DNA of 7,584 nucleotides from Acetobacteraceae bacterium UBA6159 (GCA_002422345.1 DIUL01000073.1:1-7584), one strand, 5' to 3'. Counted from the first letter of the stretch, positions 1-5,756 are shown. Notes: generated from the letters alone by a model not told the origin. Translations and numbers: made by a program.

Positions 1-256
1 CCGTCAGCGTTGAACAGCCGTGGGTATCGCGGAACCACAGGGTTTCGTTGATGGTCAGGGCGGAGACGACCTGCGTCGCCACGCGGCCCCTCGGATCGGT
101 GCTCAGATGCGCGGCCAATCCGTCCAGGCTTGTCATGCCCCACTCCCGCAGATGCGGCTCCAGGCGTGACAGGATGAGATAGTCCTTATCAGCACCCATA
201 CTGATTCCGGCCCGCCCACGAACGAATCCGCGCAGCGCCTCGGTGGTCCTCGTCAT
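1..256 (-). CDS. cheR: CheR chemoreceptor glutamate methyltransferase, N-terminal part (3' end outside window)
   Basis: CheR uses S-adenosylmethionine to methylate glutamates of chemoreceptors, opposing CheB in adaptation. Only 85 codons are visible, reading from an ATG at 256 to the left edge, so the gene is truncated by the window and not broken. The visible part fits the helical CheR N-terminal domain: a segment DKDYLILSRLEPHL at residues 23-36, and the family signature ALTINETLWFRD at 66-77, which corresponds to the LTTNxTxFFR block that precedes the SAM-binding domain. The start codon overlaps the cheB stop in an ATGA arrangement, and there is no strong ribosome site, so translational coupling to cheB is likely. 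The residues after FRD (THGCST) differ from the usual H-P/H-F pattern; this could be natural divergence or an error near the edge. Family assignment is confident from the signature and the cheB neighbour; the catalytic domain is not visible. Confidence 0.88.
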   Translation of the reverse strand, partial: MTRTTEALRGFVRGRAGISMGADKDYLILSRLEPHLREWGMTSLDGLAAHLSTDPRGRVATQVVSALTINETLWFRDTHGCSTLT

Positions 257-1293
257 GGCTGCATTCCCGCCAAAATGATGATTTCTTCAGCAATTCTATT
301 CAATGGCAGCACCGCTCGGCACAGCCCGGCCTGGGCAACGGCCCCAGGCATGCCCCAGACGACCGACGTCGCCTCATTTTGTGCGAGCACCGAGCCCCCG
401 GCCGCGACAAGCCCGCGGCAACCCGCGAGGCCGTCCTGGCCCATTCCCGTCAGAATGATCGCCAGGGCACGCCCGCCCAGGACATTGGTGATCGAGCGAA
501 GCATCGGATCGACGGCCGGCCGGCAGAAATGCTCGGGCGGGCCGTCGTCCAGCACGCATACGAGCTTGTCGTTCCGGCGATCCACCAGCAGGTGGCGGCC
601 GCCCGGCGCGAGATAGACATGGCCAGGTAGCAGCGGCTGGCCATGCGTGGCCTCCACCGTCGGGTTGGTCGTGTAGCGGGTCAGATGGACCGCCAGCATG
701 TTGGTAAACGCCGCCGGCATGTGCTGCGTGATGACGATCGGCTGGCGCACACGCCCCGCCAGACCGGACAGTACCTCGGGCAGCGCCTGGGGTCCGCCAG
801 TGGAACTGCCGATCGCGATCAGTTCCGGGCGCAACGGGATGCCGGCCCGCAACGTCGTCGATGCAGCCGGTGCCGCCGGGGCGGGCGTCACCGGATGGCC
901 ATATGTCATCAGTTTCCGCCGCAGTGCGACGCCGAACGCGGTGTTCGCGGATTCGTCGTCAAGGGAGGCCGGCCGAGCGAGCGTGGGTGCGCGGCCAAAG
1001 CGGGTGCGGGTGCCGGTGCCGGCATCCGTGATCAGCACCAGGCAGCGCAGATGCAGGCGCTGCGCGGCGTGGACCGCTTCCTCGGCGGCCGCCGTATTCT
1101 CCGACGGATCGATCAGCACGACGTCCAGGCTGCAACGACGCATCGATTCCTCGATGGCCGTTCCAGGCCGGACATGGCCTACGATCTCAATGCCGATGGT
1201 ACCCGCCAGGATGCGCCGCAGATGCAGGCGCCCGCGCGCTTCCGCGCCGGCCAGCAGCACCCTGACACCCTTCGTGTCGGCCGCCGCGGCCAT
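253..1293 (-). CDS. cheB: CheB protein-glutamate methylesterase with a degenerate receiver domain
   Basis: CheB hydrolyses methyl-glutamate esters (and deamidates glutamines) on chemoreceptors in the cytoplasm, giving adaptation together with CheR. The 346-aa length is normal for the family. The C-terminal catalytic domain (about residues 155-345) is intact, with the expected triad: Ser164 in GSSTGG, His191 in ITQHMP and Asp287 in LTGMGQDG. The N-terminal half (about 8-130) still follows the receiver pattern (RVLL, IEIVG, DVVLID) and keeps an Asp at position 62 where the phospho-acceptor belongs. However, the usual acidic pair is replaced by Gly16-Ala17, and the conserved Lys of the K-P motif appears to be Arg107. 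Phosphorylation by CheA may therefore be weak or absent, which is an inference. A short Pro/Ala linker (134-145) joins the halves. The gene lies 29 bp after the upstream cheY and overlaps cheR by 4 bp. Confidence 0.96.
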   Translation of the reverse strand: MAAAADTKGVRVLLAGAEARGRLHLRRILAGTIGIEIVGHVRPGTAIEESMRRCSLDVVLIDPSENTAAAEEAVHAAQRLHLRCLVLITDAGTGTRTRFGRAPTLARPASLDDESANTAFGVALRRKLMTYGHPVTPAPAAPAASTTLRAGIPLRPELIAIGSSTGGPQALPEVLSGLAGRVRQPIVITQHMPAAFTNMLAVHLTRYTTNPTVEATHGQPLLPGHVYLAPGGRHLLVDRRNDKLVCVLDDGPPEHFCRPAVDPMLRSITNVLGGRALAIILTGMGQDGLAGCRGLVAAGGSVLAQNEATSVVWGMPGAVAQAGLCRAVLPLNRIAEEIIILAGMQP

Positions 1294-1322
1294 TGAGGTC
1301 GCACGTGAAGCGGAGGTCGTGC

Positions 1323-1691
1323 TCAGACGTCGACCCCGACATTGCGCAACTTGAGCTCGATGATCTCCCGATCGAACGGTTTCATCACGTACTCATCCGA
1401 TCCGGCGGCCAGCGCGCGCTGGATATAGGTGATGTCGTTGTGCGTCGTGCAGAACAACACCTTCGGCTTGTCGCCGCCGGGTTCGGCGCGCAGGGCCGTG
1501 GCAAAGCCCAGTCCGTCCAGCACCGGCATTTCCCAGTCCAGCAGGACCAGGTCCGGCATGGCGGTCCGGCAGGCGGTCAGCGCCTCGGCGCCGTCAGCGG
1601 CTTCCCGGCAGGTGAAGCCGAGACCCTCCAGGATGTTGCGCGCGAAACGACGCACGACCTTGCTGTCATCTACAATCAGGGCGGTGTTCAT
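1323..1691 (-). CDS. cheY: CheY-type single-domain response regulator of the cheA operon
   Basis: This is a stand-alone receiver of 122 aa that should accept a phosphoryl group from CheA. All core residues are present: Asp8-Asp9 (IVDDS), phospho-acceptor Asp52 (LLDWEMP), Thr82/Thr83 (CTTHND), Tyr101 and Lys104 (YVMKPF). The CTT-ND and KPFDREI patterns resemble the CheY encoded inside alphaproteobacterial che operons, in contrast to the enterobacterial-like CheY at 4626-4988. I chose the ATG at 1691 because it begins directly with the first beta strand (MNTALIVDDS) and forms an ATGA overlap with the cheW stop. A longer reading frame to 1805 would only add out-of-frame cheW sequence. Its role could be motor binding or phosphate sink; the sequence does not decide. 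There is no output domain. Confidence 0.94.
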   Translation of the reverse strand: MNTALIVDDSKVVRRFARNILEGLGFTCREAADGAEALTACRTAMPDLVLLDWEMPVLDGLGFATALRAEPGGDKPKVLFCTTHNDITYIQRALAAGSDEYVMKPFDREIIELKLRNVGVDV

Positions 1692-2173
1692 GAATCGAGT
1701 CCCGTATTGGCCGCGACGCTCGCCATTGCCAGCAAGGTGTCGGGCACCAGTATCAAAACCAGTTCGTCCTTCAGCTTGACGATGCCCGAGCTGACGGCGC
1801 GCCACTCGGGCGCGACGGTGTGGGGCAGCGCTTCGACGGTCGATTCGTCCACGGACAGGACATCGCCGACCTGGTCGACGAGCAGGGAGTAAAGCTCTCC
1901 GTCCAGATCGATGACGACGTTCATCGCCTTTTCGGGCGATTCGGTGCGGCTCAGGCCCATCATCGTGCGGAGGTCGAGTACCGTAACGATCCGGCCTCGC
2001 AGGTTCAGCGATCCGGCGATGGCGCTTGGCGCCAGGGGGATGCTGGAAATGCCCTGCGGACCGAGGACGTCACGGACGAACCCAACGGGGATACCAAGCG
2101 GCTGGTTCGCGACCCGGATGGTGACCAGGCCCCGCGTCATGGCCGAAAGGCCGGACATATTTGTTTCACTCAC
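1688..2173 (-). CDS. cheW: CheW chemotaxis coupling protein
   Basis: CheW is the cytoplasmic adaptor that links chemoreceptor tips to the CheA kinase in the signalling array. The protein is 161 aa and is a single CheW-like domain. It shows the typical strand pattern IPVGFVRDVLG (28-38), the conserved GSLNLRGRIVTVLDLR block (54-69) that includes the receptor- and kinase-contacting region, MNVVIDLDGELYSLLVDQVGDVL (84-106, in two strands), and a final LVLILVPDTLL strand (138-148). The start is a GTG whose last two bases overlap the cheA stop (GTGA). A GAGGAG ribosome site lies 8 bp upstream at 2187-2182, which favours GTG over the in-frame ATG codons at 2158 and 2140. The gene is coupled to cheA on one side and to cheY on the other by 4-bp overlaps. 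Confidence 0.95.
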   Translation of the reverse strand: MSETNMSGLSAMTRGLVTIRVANQPLGIPVGFVRDVLGPQGISSIPLAPSAIAGSLNLRGRIVTVLDLRTMMGLSRTESPEKAMNVVIDLDGELYSLLVDQVGDVLSVDESTVEALPHTVAPEWRAVSSGIVKLKDELVLILVPDTLLAMASVAANTGLDS

Positions 2174-4455
2174 GACACGGGCTCCTCGATCTCGATCCGC
2201 GCGACGTTCATCATCGCCTGGACATCGGCCATGTTCAGACCTTCCCGGTGCAGCAGGCGGCGTGCATCCAGGATTTCCGTCGGCTCCCCCGCGATGATCG
2301 CGGAGCCGACGACGTCGGGGTGTCCGGAGTCGATCTCGATCCGCAGGTCGCTCTCGACGATGTCGAGGATTTCATCGACCACCAGGCCCATCTGCCGCTG
2401 CCGGCCGGCAGCGTCGCCGGCGCAGCGGGCGTTGCGGTCGGCGAAGACCAGGACCGGCTGCCGTCCGGAGGACTTCATCACCAGGTCGCTCGCCGCCAGG
2501 ACCAGCGGCATCAGGCTGTCGCGGTACTGCACCAGCAGGCGGCCGTCGTCGGCCCGTCGGATGGCGTTGACATCGATGTCCTCCAGCCGAGCGATGAGGT
2601 CGAGCGGGATGGCCTTGCGCATGCCGGAGCCGGCGCGGACGAGCAGCATCCGCCGCCCCTGCCCTGCGTTCGTGGACGCGACGGACGAACGGGCATCGAT
2701 CCCGCGCGGCCCGGCCGAGATGTCGATGCGACCCACGCGGGCGACGATGCCGTTGGGGTCGACGATCATGCAGACCGCGCCGTCACCCAGGATCGTGTTG
2801 CCGGAGTAGACGCCCAGATGCTTCAGCACCGGCGCCACCGGCTTCACGACGATTTCCTCGGTGTCGTAGACGCGGTCGACGATGATGCCGAAGTGCCAGG
2901 AACCGACCTGGGTCACGATCACCAGACGCTCACTGTCGTCCGCCGCGCTGCCGGTCAGGCCCAGAAGCTGGCGCAGGTCGACCAGCGGCAGCAGCCGGTC
3001 GCGCAGGCGTAGCACCGCGGTGTCGCTGATCTGCTCGATCCGGTGCTCACTGGTGTCGGAGGCACGGACGAGTTCGACGACGGAAATCTGCGGCACCGCG
3101 AAGCGTTCACCGGCGCACCCGACGATCAGGGCCGGAACGATGGCGAGCGTCAGCGGGATCTTGATCGTGAAGGTGGAACCGGCGCCGACCTTCGATTCGA
3201 TGTCGATCGTGCCGCCAATCCGCTCGATGTTCGTGCGGACGACATCCATGCCGACGCCACGGCCGGAGATCGCGGTCACCGCGGCGGCGGTCGAGAAGCC
3301 GGGACGCAGGATGAAGCGGAACGCCTGCACATCCGTCATCGCGGCGGCTTCGGCCTCGGTCGTCAGGCCGCTGTCGACGGCCTTGCGACGGATCTTCTCG
3401 GCGTTGAGGCCACGCCCGTCATCGACGATCTTGATGACGATGTGGCCGCCTTCATGGAACGCGGTCAGCCAGACGCGTCCGGTCTCGGCCTTGCCGGCGA
3501 TGAGGCGGTCGGCCGTCGGCTCCAGTCCGTGGTCGGCCGCGTTGCGCACCATGTGCGTCAGCGGGTCCTTGATGAGTTCCAGCACCTGGCGGTCGAGTTC
3601 CGTTTCGGCGCCTTCCATCACCAGTTCGATCTTCTTGCCGAGTTCCAGCCCCAGGTCGCGGATGATGCGCGGCAGGGTGGACCAGGCATTGCCGATCGGC
3701 TGCATGCGCGTCTTCATGACGCTCTCCTGCAGCTCCGACGTGATCATCGACAGGCGTTGCAGCGGCGCGACGAAGGGGCTGTCCTTTTCGTTGCGGGCGA
3801 GCTGCAGCAACTGGTTCCGGCTGAGCACCAGCTCCGACACCGTGGTCATCAGGCCTTCGAGCAGGTCGATGCCGACGCGGATCGTCTGGTTGGCGATCGT
3901 GCCTTCCCGGCGGGCTTCGGCCGCGGGTTCGGGGGAAGCGGCCTTTACTGGTTCGGCGACCGGTATGATCTCGGGTGGCACGATCTCGGGCGGCAGGGGG
4001 CGGTCGGGCGCGACGGTGGCGGCGAAGGCCGCGGCCAGTTCATCGCTGTCGCCCGACACCGCGACCGGGGCACCGCCATCGGCTTCAAGGAACGAGTCCA
4101 GTTCGGCGATCAGGGACGAGTCGTCGCGATCCCCTTCCTGCCCGGTGGATTCCAGGGTCGCCGTGATGTCCTTGATCGCATCGATGCAGCGCAGGACGGC
4201 GCTGATGACTTCGGGCGTCGGGCTGAGCGCGCCATCACGCATGCGCCCAAGGACGTTCTCTCCGGCATGGGCGACCTTGCCGAGCTGTGTCAGGCCCAGG
4301 AACCCGCAGGTGCCCTTGACCGTATGGAGCGTGCGAAAAATGCTGCTGATGCGGCTGGCGTTGTTCGGTTCCGCTTCGAGTCGGACCAGGTCGTTGTCGA
4401 GAACGGCCAGCGCCTCGAGCGTTTCGACCAGGAAATCCTTGATATATTCTTCCAT
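2170..4455 (-). CDS. cheA: CheA chemotaxis histidine kinase with two C-terminal CheW-like domains
   Basis: CheA autophosphorylates in response to receptors and passes phosphate to CheY and CheB. The protein is 761 aa. Domains in order: P1 histidine phosphotransfer (1-105) with His44 in TLHTVKGTCGF; a Pro/Ala/Glu-rich linker (about 122-185), where no P2 CheY-binding domain is recognisable; P3 dimerisation helices (about 188-255); P4 ATPase with N box HMVRNAADHG (301-310, Asn305), G1 DDGRG (345-349), F-box region FRFILRPGFSTA (379-390) and G2 GRGVGMDVV (398-406); a first CheW-like P5 domain (about 440-575); and a second CheW-like domain (about 601-738: AIPLDLIARLEDI, SLMPLVLA, MGLVVDEILDIVE, EILDARRLL). 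All catalytic motifs are intact, so it should be active. It is the first gene of the minus-strand operon; its ribosome site is weak (ACAGG upstream of the ATG). The codons for Ile39-Phe40-Arg41 contain a copy of the window's AT-rich motif. Confidence 0.97.
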   Translation of the reverse strand: MEEYIKDFLVETLEALAVLDNDLVRLEAEPNNASRISSIFRTLHTVKGTCGFLGLTQLGKVAHAGENVLGRMRDGALSPTPEVISAVLRCIDAIKDITATLESTGQEGDRDDSSLIAELDSFLEADGGAPVAVSGDSDELAAAFAATVAPDRPLPPEIVPPEIIPVAEPVKAASPEPAAEARREGTIANQTIRVGIDLLEGLMTTVSELVLSRNQLLQLARNEKDSPFVAPLQRLSMITSELQESVMKTRMQPIGNAWSTLPRIIRDLGLELGKKIELVMEGAETELDRQVLELIKDPLTHMVRNAADHGLEPTADRLIAGKAETGRVWLTAFHEGGHIVIKIVDDGRGLNAEKIRRKAVDSGLTTEAEAAAMTDVQAFRFILRPGFSTAAAVTAISGRGVGMDVVRTNIERIGGTIDIESKVGAGSTFTIKIPLTLAIVPALIVGCAGERFAVPQISVVELVRASDTSEHRIEQISDTAVLRLRDRLLPLVDLRQLLGLTGSAADDSERLVIVTQVGSWHFGIIVDRVYDTEEIVVKPVAPVLKHLGVYSGNTILGDGAVCMIVDPNGIVARVGRIDISAGPRGIDARSSVASTNAGQGRRMLLVRAGSGMRKAIPLDLIARLEDIDVNAIRRADDGRLLVQYRDSLMPLVLAASDLVMKSSGRQPVLVFADRNARCAGDAAGRQRQMGLVVDEILDIVESDLRIEIDSGHPDVVGSAIIAGEPTEILDARRLLHREGLNMADVQAMMNVARIEIEEPVS
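2182..2187 (-). promoter_or_regulatory. Ribosome binding site that decides the cheW GTG start
   Basis: On the minus strand this reads GAGGAG and stands 8 bp before the GTG at 2173. It lies inside the end of cheA. It supports translation from the non-ATG start, in step with termination of cheA. Confidence 0.7.
4332..4341 (+). repeat. TGCGAAAAAT motif copy inside cheA (variant with one extra A)
   Basis: Plus-strand TGCGAAAAAT lies within the 5' part of cheA, which is read on the opposite strand as ATT TTT CGC A (Ile39, Phe40, Arg41). It is a one-base-longer variant of the motif in the cheA-cheY intergenic region. It could be a coincidence, since it differs by an inserted A. Confidence 0.4.
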
Positions 4456-4481
4456 CTGGGCCTGTCAGGTCTAATCGCGGC

Positions 4482-4511
4482 GTTATGCGAAAATTCGTGA
4501 AAGGGTGTTAG
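4482..4511 (-). promoter_or_regulatory. Candidate sigma-70-like promoter for the cheA operon
   Basis: On the minus strand a -35-like CTAACA (4511-4506; four of six to TTGACA) is followed after 18 bp by a -10-like CATAAC (4487-4482; four of six to TATAAT), pointing at cheA with a leader of roughly 20 bp. The match is modest, but the region is the most AT-rich in the window and a divergent promoter is required here. The first TGCGAAAAT copy overlaps the -10 element and the spacer. Confidence 0.27.
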
Positions 4512-4557
4512 CACGACGTTTTGCGAAAATGAACAGAAATTTTGCTATTGCGAAAAT
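4486..4557 (+). repeat. Three direct copies of TGCGAAAAT in the cheA-cheY divergent intergenic region
   Basis: Exact copies of the 9-mer TGCGAAAAT lie at 4486-4494, 4522-4530 and 4549-4557, all in the same orientation, with starts 36 and 27 bp apart. The second copy has the extended form TTTTGCGAAAAT, a T-tract and A-tract around GCG, which makes an imperfect palindrome. The copies overlap the candidate promoters on both sides, as operator sites would. Related copies occur at 4332, 4668, 5725 and 6410. The binding factor, if any, is unknown to me. Confidence 0.6.
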
Positions 4558-4570
4558 GGGAGGATATGCT
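4542..4570 (+). promoter_or_regulatory. Candidate sigma-70-like promoter for cheY-cheZ-fliK-flgD
   Basis: A -35-like TTGCTA (4542-4547; four of six) is followed after 17 bp by a -10-like TATGCT (4565-4570; four of six). Initiation would be near 4577, leaving a leader of about 50 nt before cheY. The third TGCGAAAAT copy sits within the spacer. A flagellar sigma factor could be used instead; I see no clear sigma-28 match. Confidence 0.33.
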
Positions 4571-4614
4571 ACCTGCCACTGCGATCGGCCCATGCCGGTG
4601 CGCGATTTCAGAAT

Positions 4615-4619
4615 GGAGA
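4615..4619 (+). promoter_or_regulatory. Ribosome binding site deciding the cheY start at 4626
   Basis: GGAGA lies 6 bp before the ATG at 4626. This favours that start over any upstream in-frame codon, because a longer reading frame beginning near 4542 would run through the promoter region and add residues unrelated to receivers. Confidence 0.75.
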
Positions 4620-4625
4620 CTCACC

Positions 4626-4988
4626 ATGAAAATCCTCGTCGTTGATGACTTCCCCAGCATGCGCCGTATTTTGCGAAATCTCCTGAACAAGATCGGGATT
4701 TCCGATGTTGATGAGGCCAGCGACGGCGCCGAGGCGTTCGCTAAGCTGCAGACATCGAAGTTCGATCTGGTCATTTCCGACTGGAACATGGAGCCGATCA
4801 CCGGGCTCGACCTGCTGCGCCGCGTCCGTGGCGACGCCGCGATCAGCACCATGCCGTTCATCATGGTGACGGCGGAAAGCAAGACCGAGAATGTGATCGA
4901 AGCGAAGAAGGCCGGTGTAAACAACTACATCGTCAAGCCATTCACCGCGGATGTGCTGAAGGCCAAGATCGCGGCTGTCATGGGTTAA
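4626..4988 (+). CDS. cheY: CheY chemotaxis response regulator, enterobacterial-like
   Basis: Phosphorylated CheY binds the flagellar switch protein FliM and changes rotation. The 120-aa product is one receiver domain, starting MKILVVDDFPSMRR. It has acidic pair Asp7-Asp8, phospho-acceptor Asp52 in VISDWNM, Thr82 in MVTAES, Tyr101 and Lys104 in YIVKPFTADVL. The SDWNM, MVTAE and VKPFTA stretches are close to the classical E. coli CheY, whose Tyr106 and Lys109 correspond to Tyr101 and Lys104 here. The start at 4626 has a GGAGA site 6 bp upstream. cheZ follows after 11 bp, so this is probably the motor CheY dephosphorylated by CheZ (inference). Codons 14-19 (CGT ATT TTG CGA AAT CTC) contrast with the GC-ending codons around them and contain a copy of the AT-rich motif. 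Confidence 0.96.
   Translation: MKILVVDDFPSMRRILRNLLNKIGISDVDEASDGAEAFAKLQTSKFDLVISDWNMEPITGLDLLRRVRGDAAISTMPFIMVTAESKTENVIEAKKAGVNNYIVKPFTADVLKAKIAAVMG
4668..4680 (+). repeat. ATTTTGCGAAATC motif copy inside cheY
   Basis: This 13-mer is identical to the one at 5725-5737 in the cheZ-fliK gap and is a one-A-shorter variant of TGCGAAAAT. It falls on codons Ile15-Leu16-Arg17-Asn18 (ATT TTG CGA AAT), spelled with A/T-ending or otherwise unfavoured codons in a strongly GC-biased gene. Confidence 0.5.
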
Positions 4989-4999
4989 GGCGACGTCCG

Positions 5000-5713
5000 A
5001 TGTTGAAGTCCATGCCACTCCCCGAACGACACGCCACCGCGACCATGATGGCGGCGCGTCTTGAACAGATCGTCGAGCGTCTGCACGGCGAAGTCGCGCG
5101 CCTGACCGAGGTCGGCCCCTCCGGCGAAGCCGCCACCCGCGTGTCGGAACTGCGCACGGAACTGCAAAGCATGGCGACCCTGATCGCGGATACGCGATCC
5201 GAGGTTGCTGGCCTGCTGCCCGCCGGCGAACCCCATACCAGGCTGACATCGGCGTCCGATGAACTCGACGCCGTCGTCGACGCCACCGAGCGCGCCGCGG
5301 TCGATATCATGAACGCAGCCGAACAGGCGCAGGAGGCTGTCCATCGCCTGCGCGCCGCCCGGGACACCGGGGACGAGTCGGAGATCGATAAGGATGTCGA
5401 TGTCATCGACAACGCCATCCTTGATATCTTCATGGCCTGCTCGTTCCAGGACCTGACCGGCCAGCGCATCCGCAAGGTTGTGCAGGCGCTGACCTATATC
5501 GAGAAGCGCGTCATCGCGCTCAGCTCGCTATGGCAGGAATCGGTCGATATCCAGCCGCACGAGGCGCCGCCCGCCGACCTGCGGAAGGATTCGCACCTGC
5601 TGAACGGACCCAGCAATGCTGGTCTCGGGCAGGGTGATATCGATTCCCTGATGTCGGCCGCTTCCGGGGTGGTCGCTTCGTCGCAGGACGACATCGACGC
5701 CCTGTTTGCCTGA
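5000..5713 (+). CDS. cheZ: CheZ CheY-P phosphatase
   Basis: CheZ removes phosphate from CheY-P to end the tumbling or reversal signal. The protein is 237 aa, mostly helical, and probably a dimeric four-helix bundle as in the family. The signature SFQDLTGQRIRKVV (148-161) carries the expected catalytic pair Asp151 and Gln155, equivalent to E. coli Asp143 and Gln147. A long helix-rich N-terminal part (about 17-120) precedes it, and a flexible tail (about 185-237) follows. The tail ends in SSQDDIDALFA, with a related QGDIDSLMSA at 211-220. Both resemble the CheY-binding N-terminus of FliM (LSQAEIDALL in E. coli), which fits a CheY-docking tail. The ATG at 5000 lies 11 bp after cheY; AAGG overlapping the cheY stop gives a ribosome site 9 bp upstream. 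An in-frame ATG at codon 5 is an alternative start. Confidence 0.95.
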   Translation: MLKSMPLPERHATATMMAARLEQIVERLHGEVARLTEVGPSGEAATRVSELRTELQSMATLIADTRSEVAGLLPAGEPHTRLTSASDELDAVVDATERAAVDIMNAAEQAQEAVHRLRAARDTGDESEIDKDVDVIDNAILDIFMACSFQDLTGQRIRKVVQALTYIEKRVIALSSLWQESVDIQPHEAPPADLRKDSHLLNGPSNAGLGQGDIDSLMSAASGVVASSQDDIDALFA

Positions 5714-5724
5714 CCGGGCGCGAT

Positions 5725-5737
5725 ATTTTGCGAAATC
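5725..5737 (+). repeat. ATTTTGCGAAATC motif copy in the cheZ-fliK gap
   Basis: This is the only AT-rich patch in the 43-bp gap between the cheZ stop and the fliK ATG, and it is identical over 13 bases to the copy inside cheY. Just downstream, GGCC-N5-GGCC (5739-5751) could form a small hairpin next to the fliK start. Confidence 0.5.
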
Positions 5738-5756
5738 AGGCCAGAATGGCCCGCAC

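Noticed and set aside
1..40. Possible frameshift in cheR near the left edge
   Set aside because: The residues after the FRD motif are unusual, but the frame stays open to the edge. With only about eight codons to judge, natural divergence cannot be excluded.
643..1354. Plus-strand open frames of about 217 codons opposite cheB
   Set aside because: They are low-complexity Arg/Ala-rich translations antisense to a clear CheB with an intact catalytic triad.
1692..1805. Longer N-terminus for the minus-strand CheY
   Set aside because: The extra residues overlap cheW out of frame and look unlike any receiver. The ATG at 1691 starts exactly at the first beta strand.
2882..4500. Long plus-strand open frames of about 485-530 codons opposite cheA
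   Set aside because: They are antisense shadows created by GC-rich codon bias. Their translations are Arg/Ser- or Asp/Gly-rich with no family signature, while the cheA frame has every kinase motif.
4508..4524. Sigma-54-like element TAGCAC...TTTTGC upstream of cheY
   Set aside because: The distance between the GC-containing halves is one base longer than the strict -24/-12 spacing, and the GG of the -24 element is not preserved.
5706..5756. Upstream TTG start for fliK overlapping the cheZ end
   Set aside because: It would add 17 residues with no support and use a rare start without a ribosome site. The ATG at 5757 is simpler, though its own ribosome site is weak.
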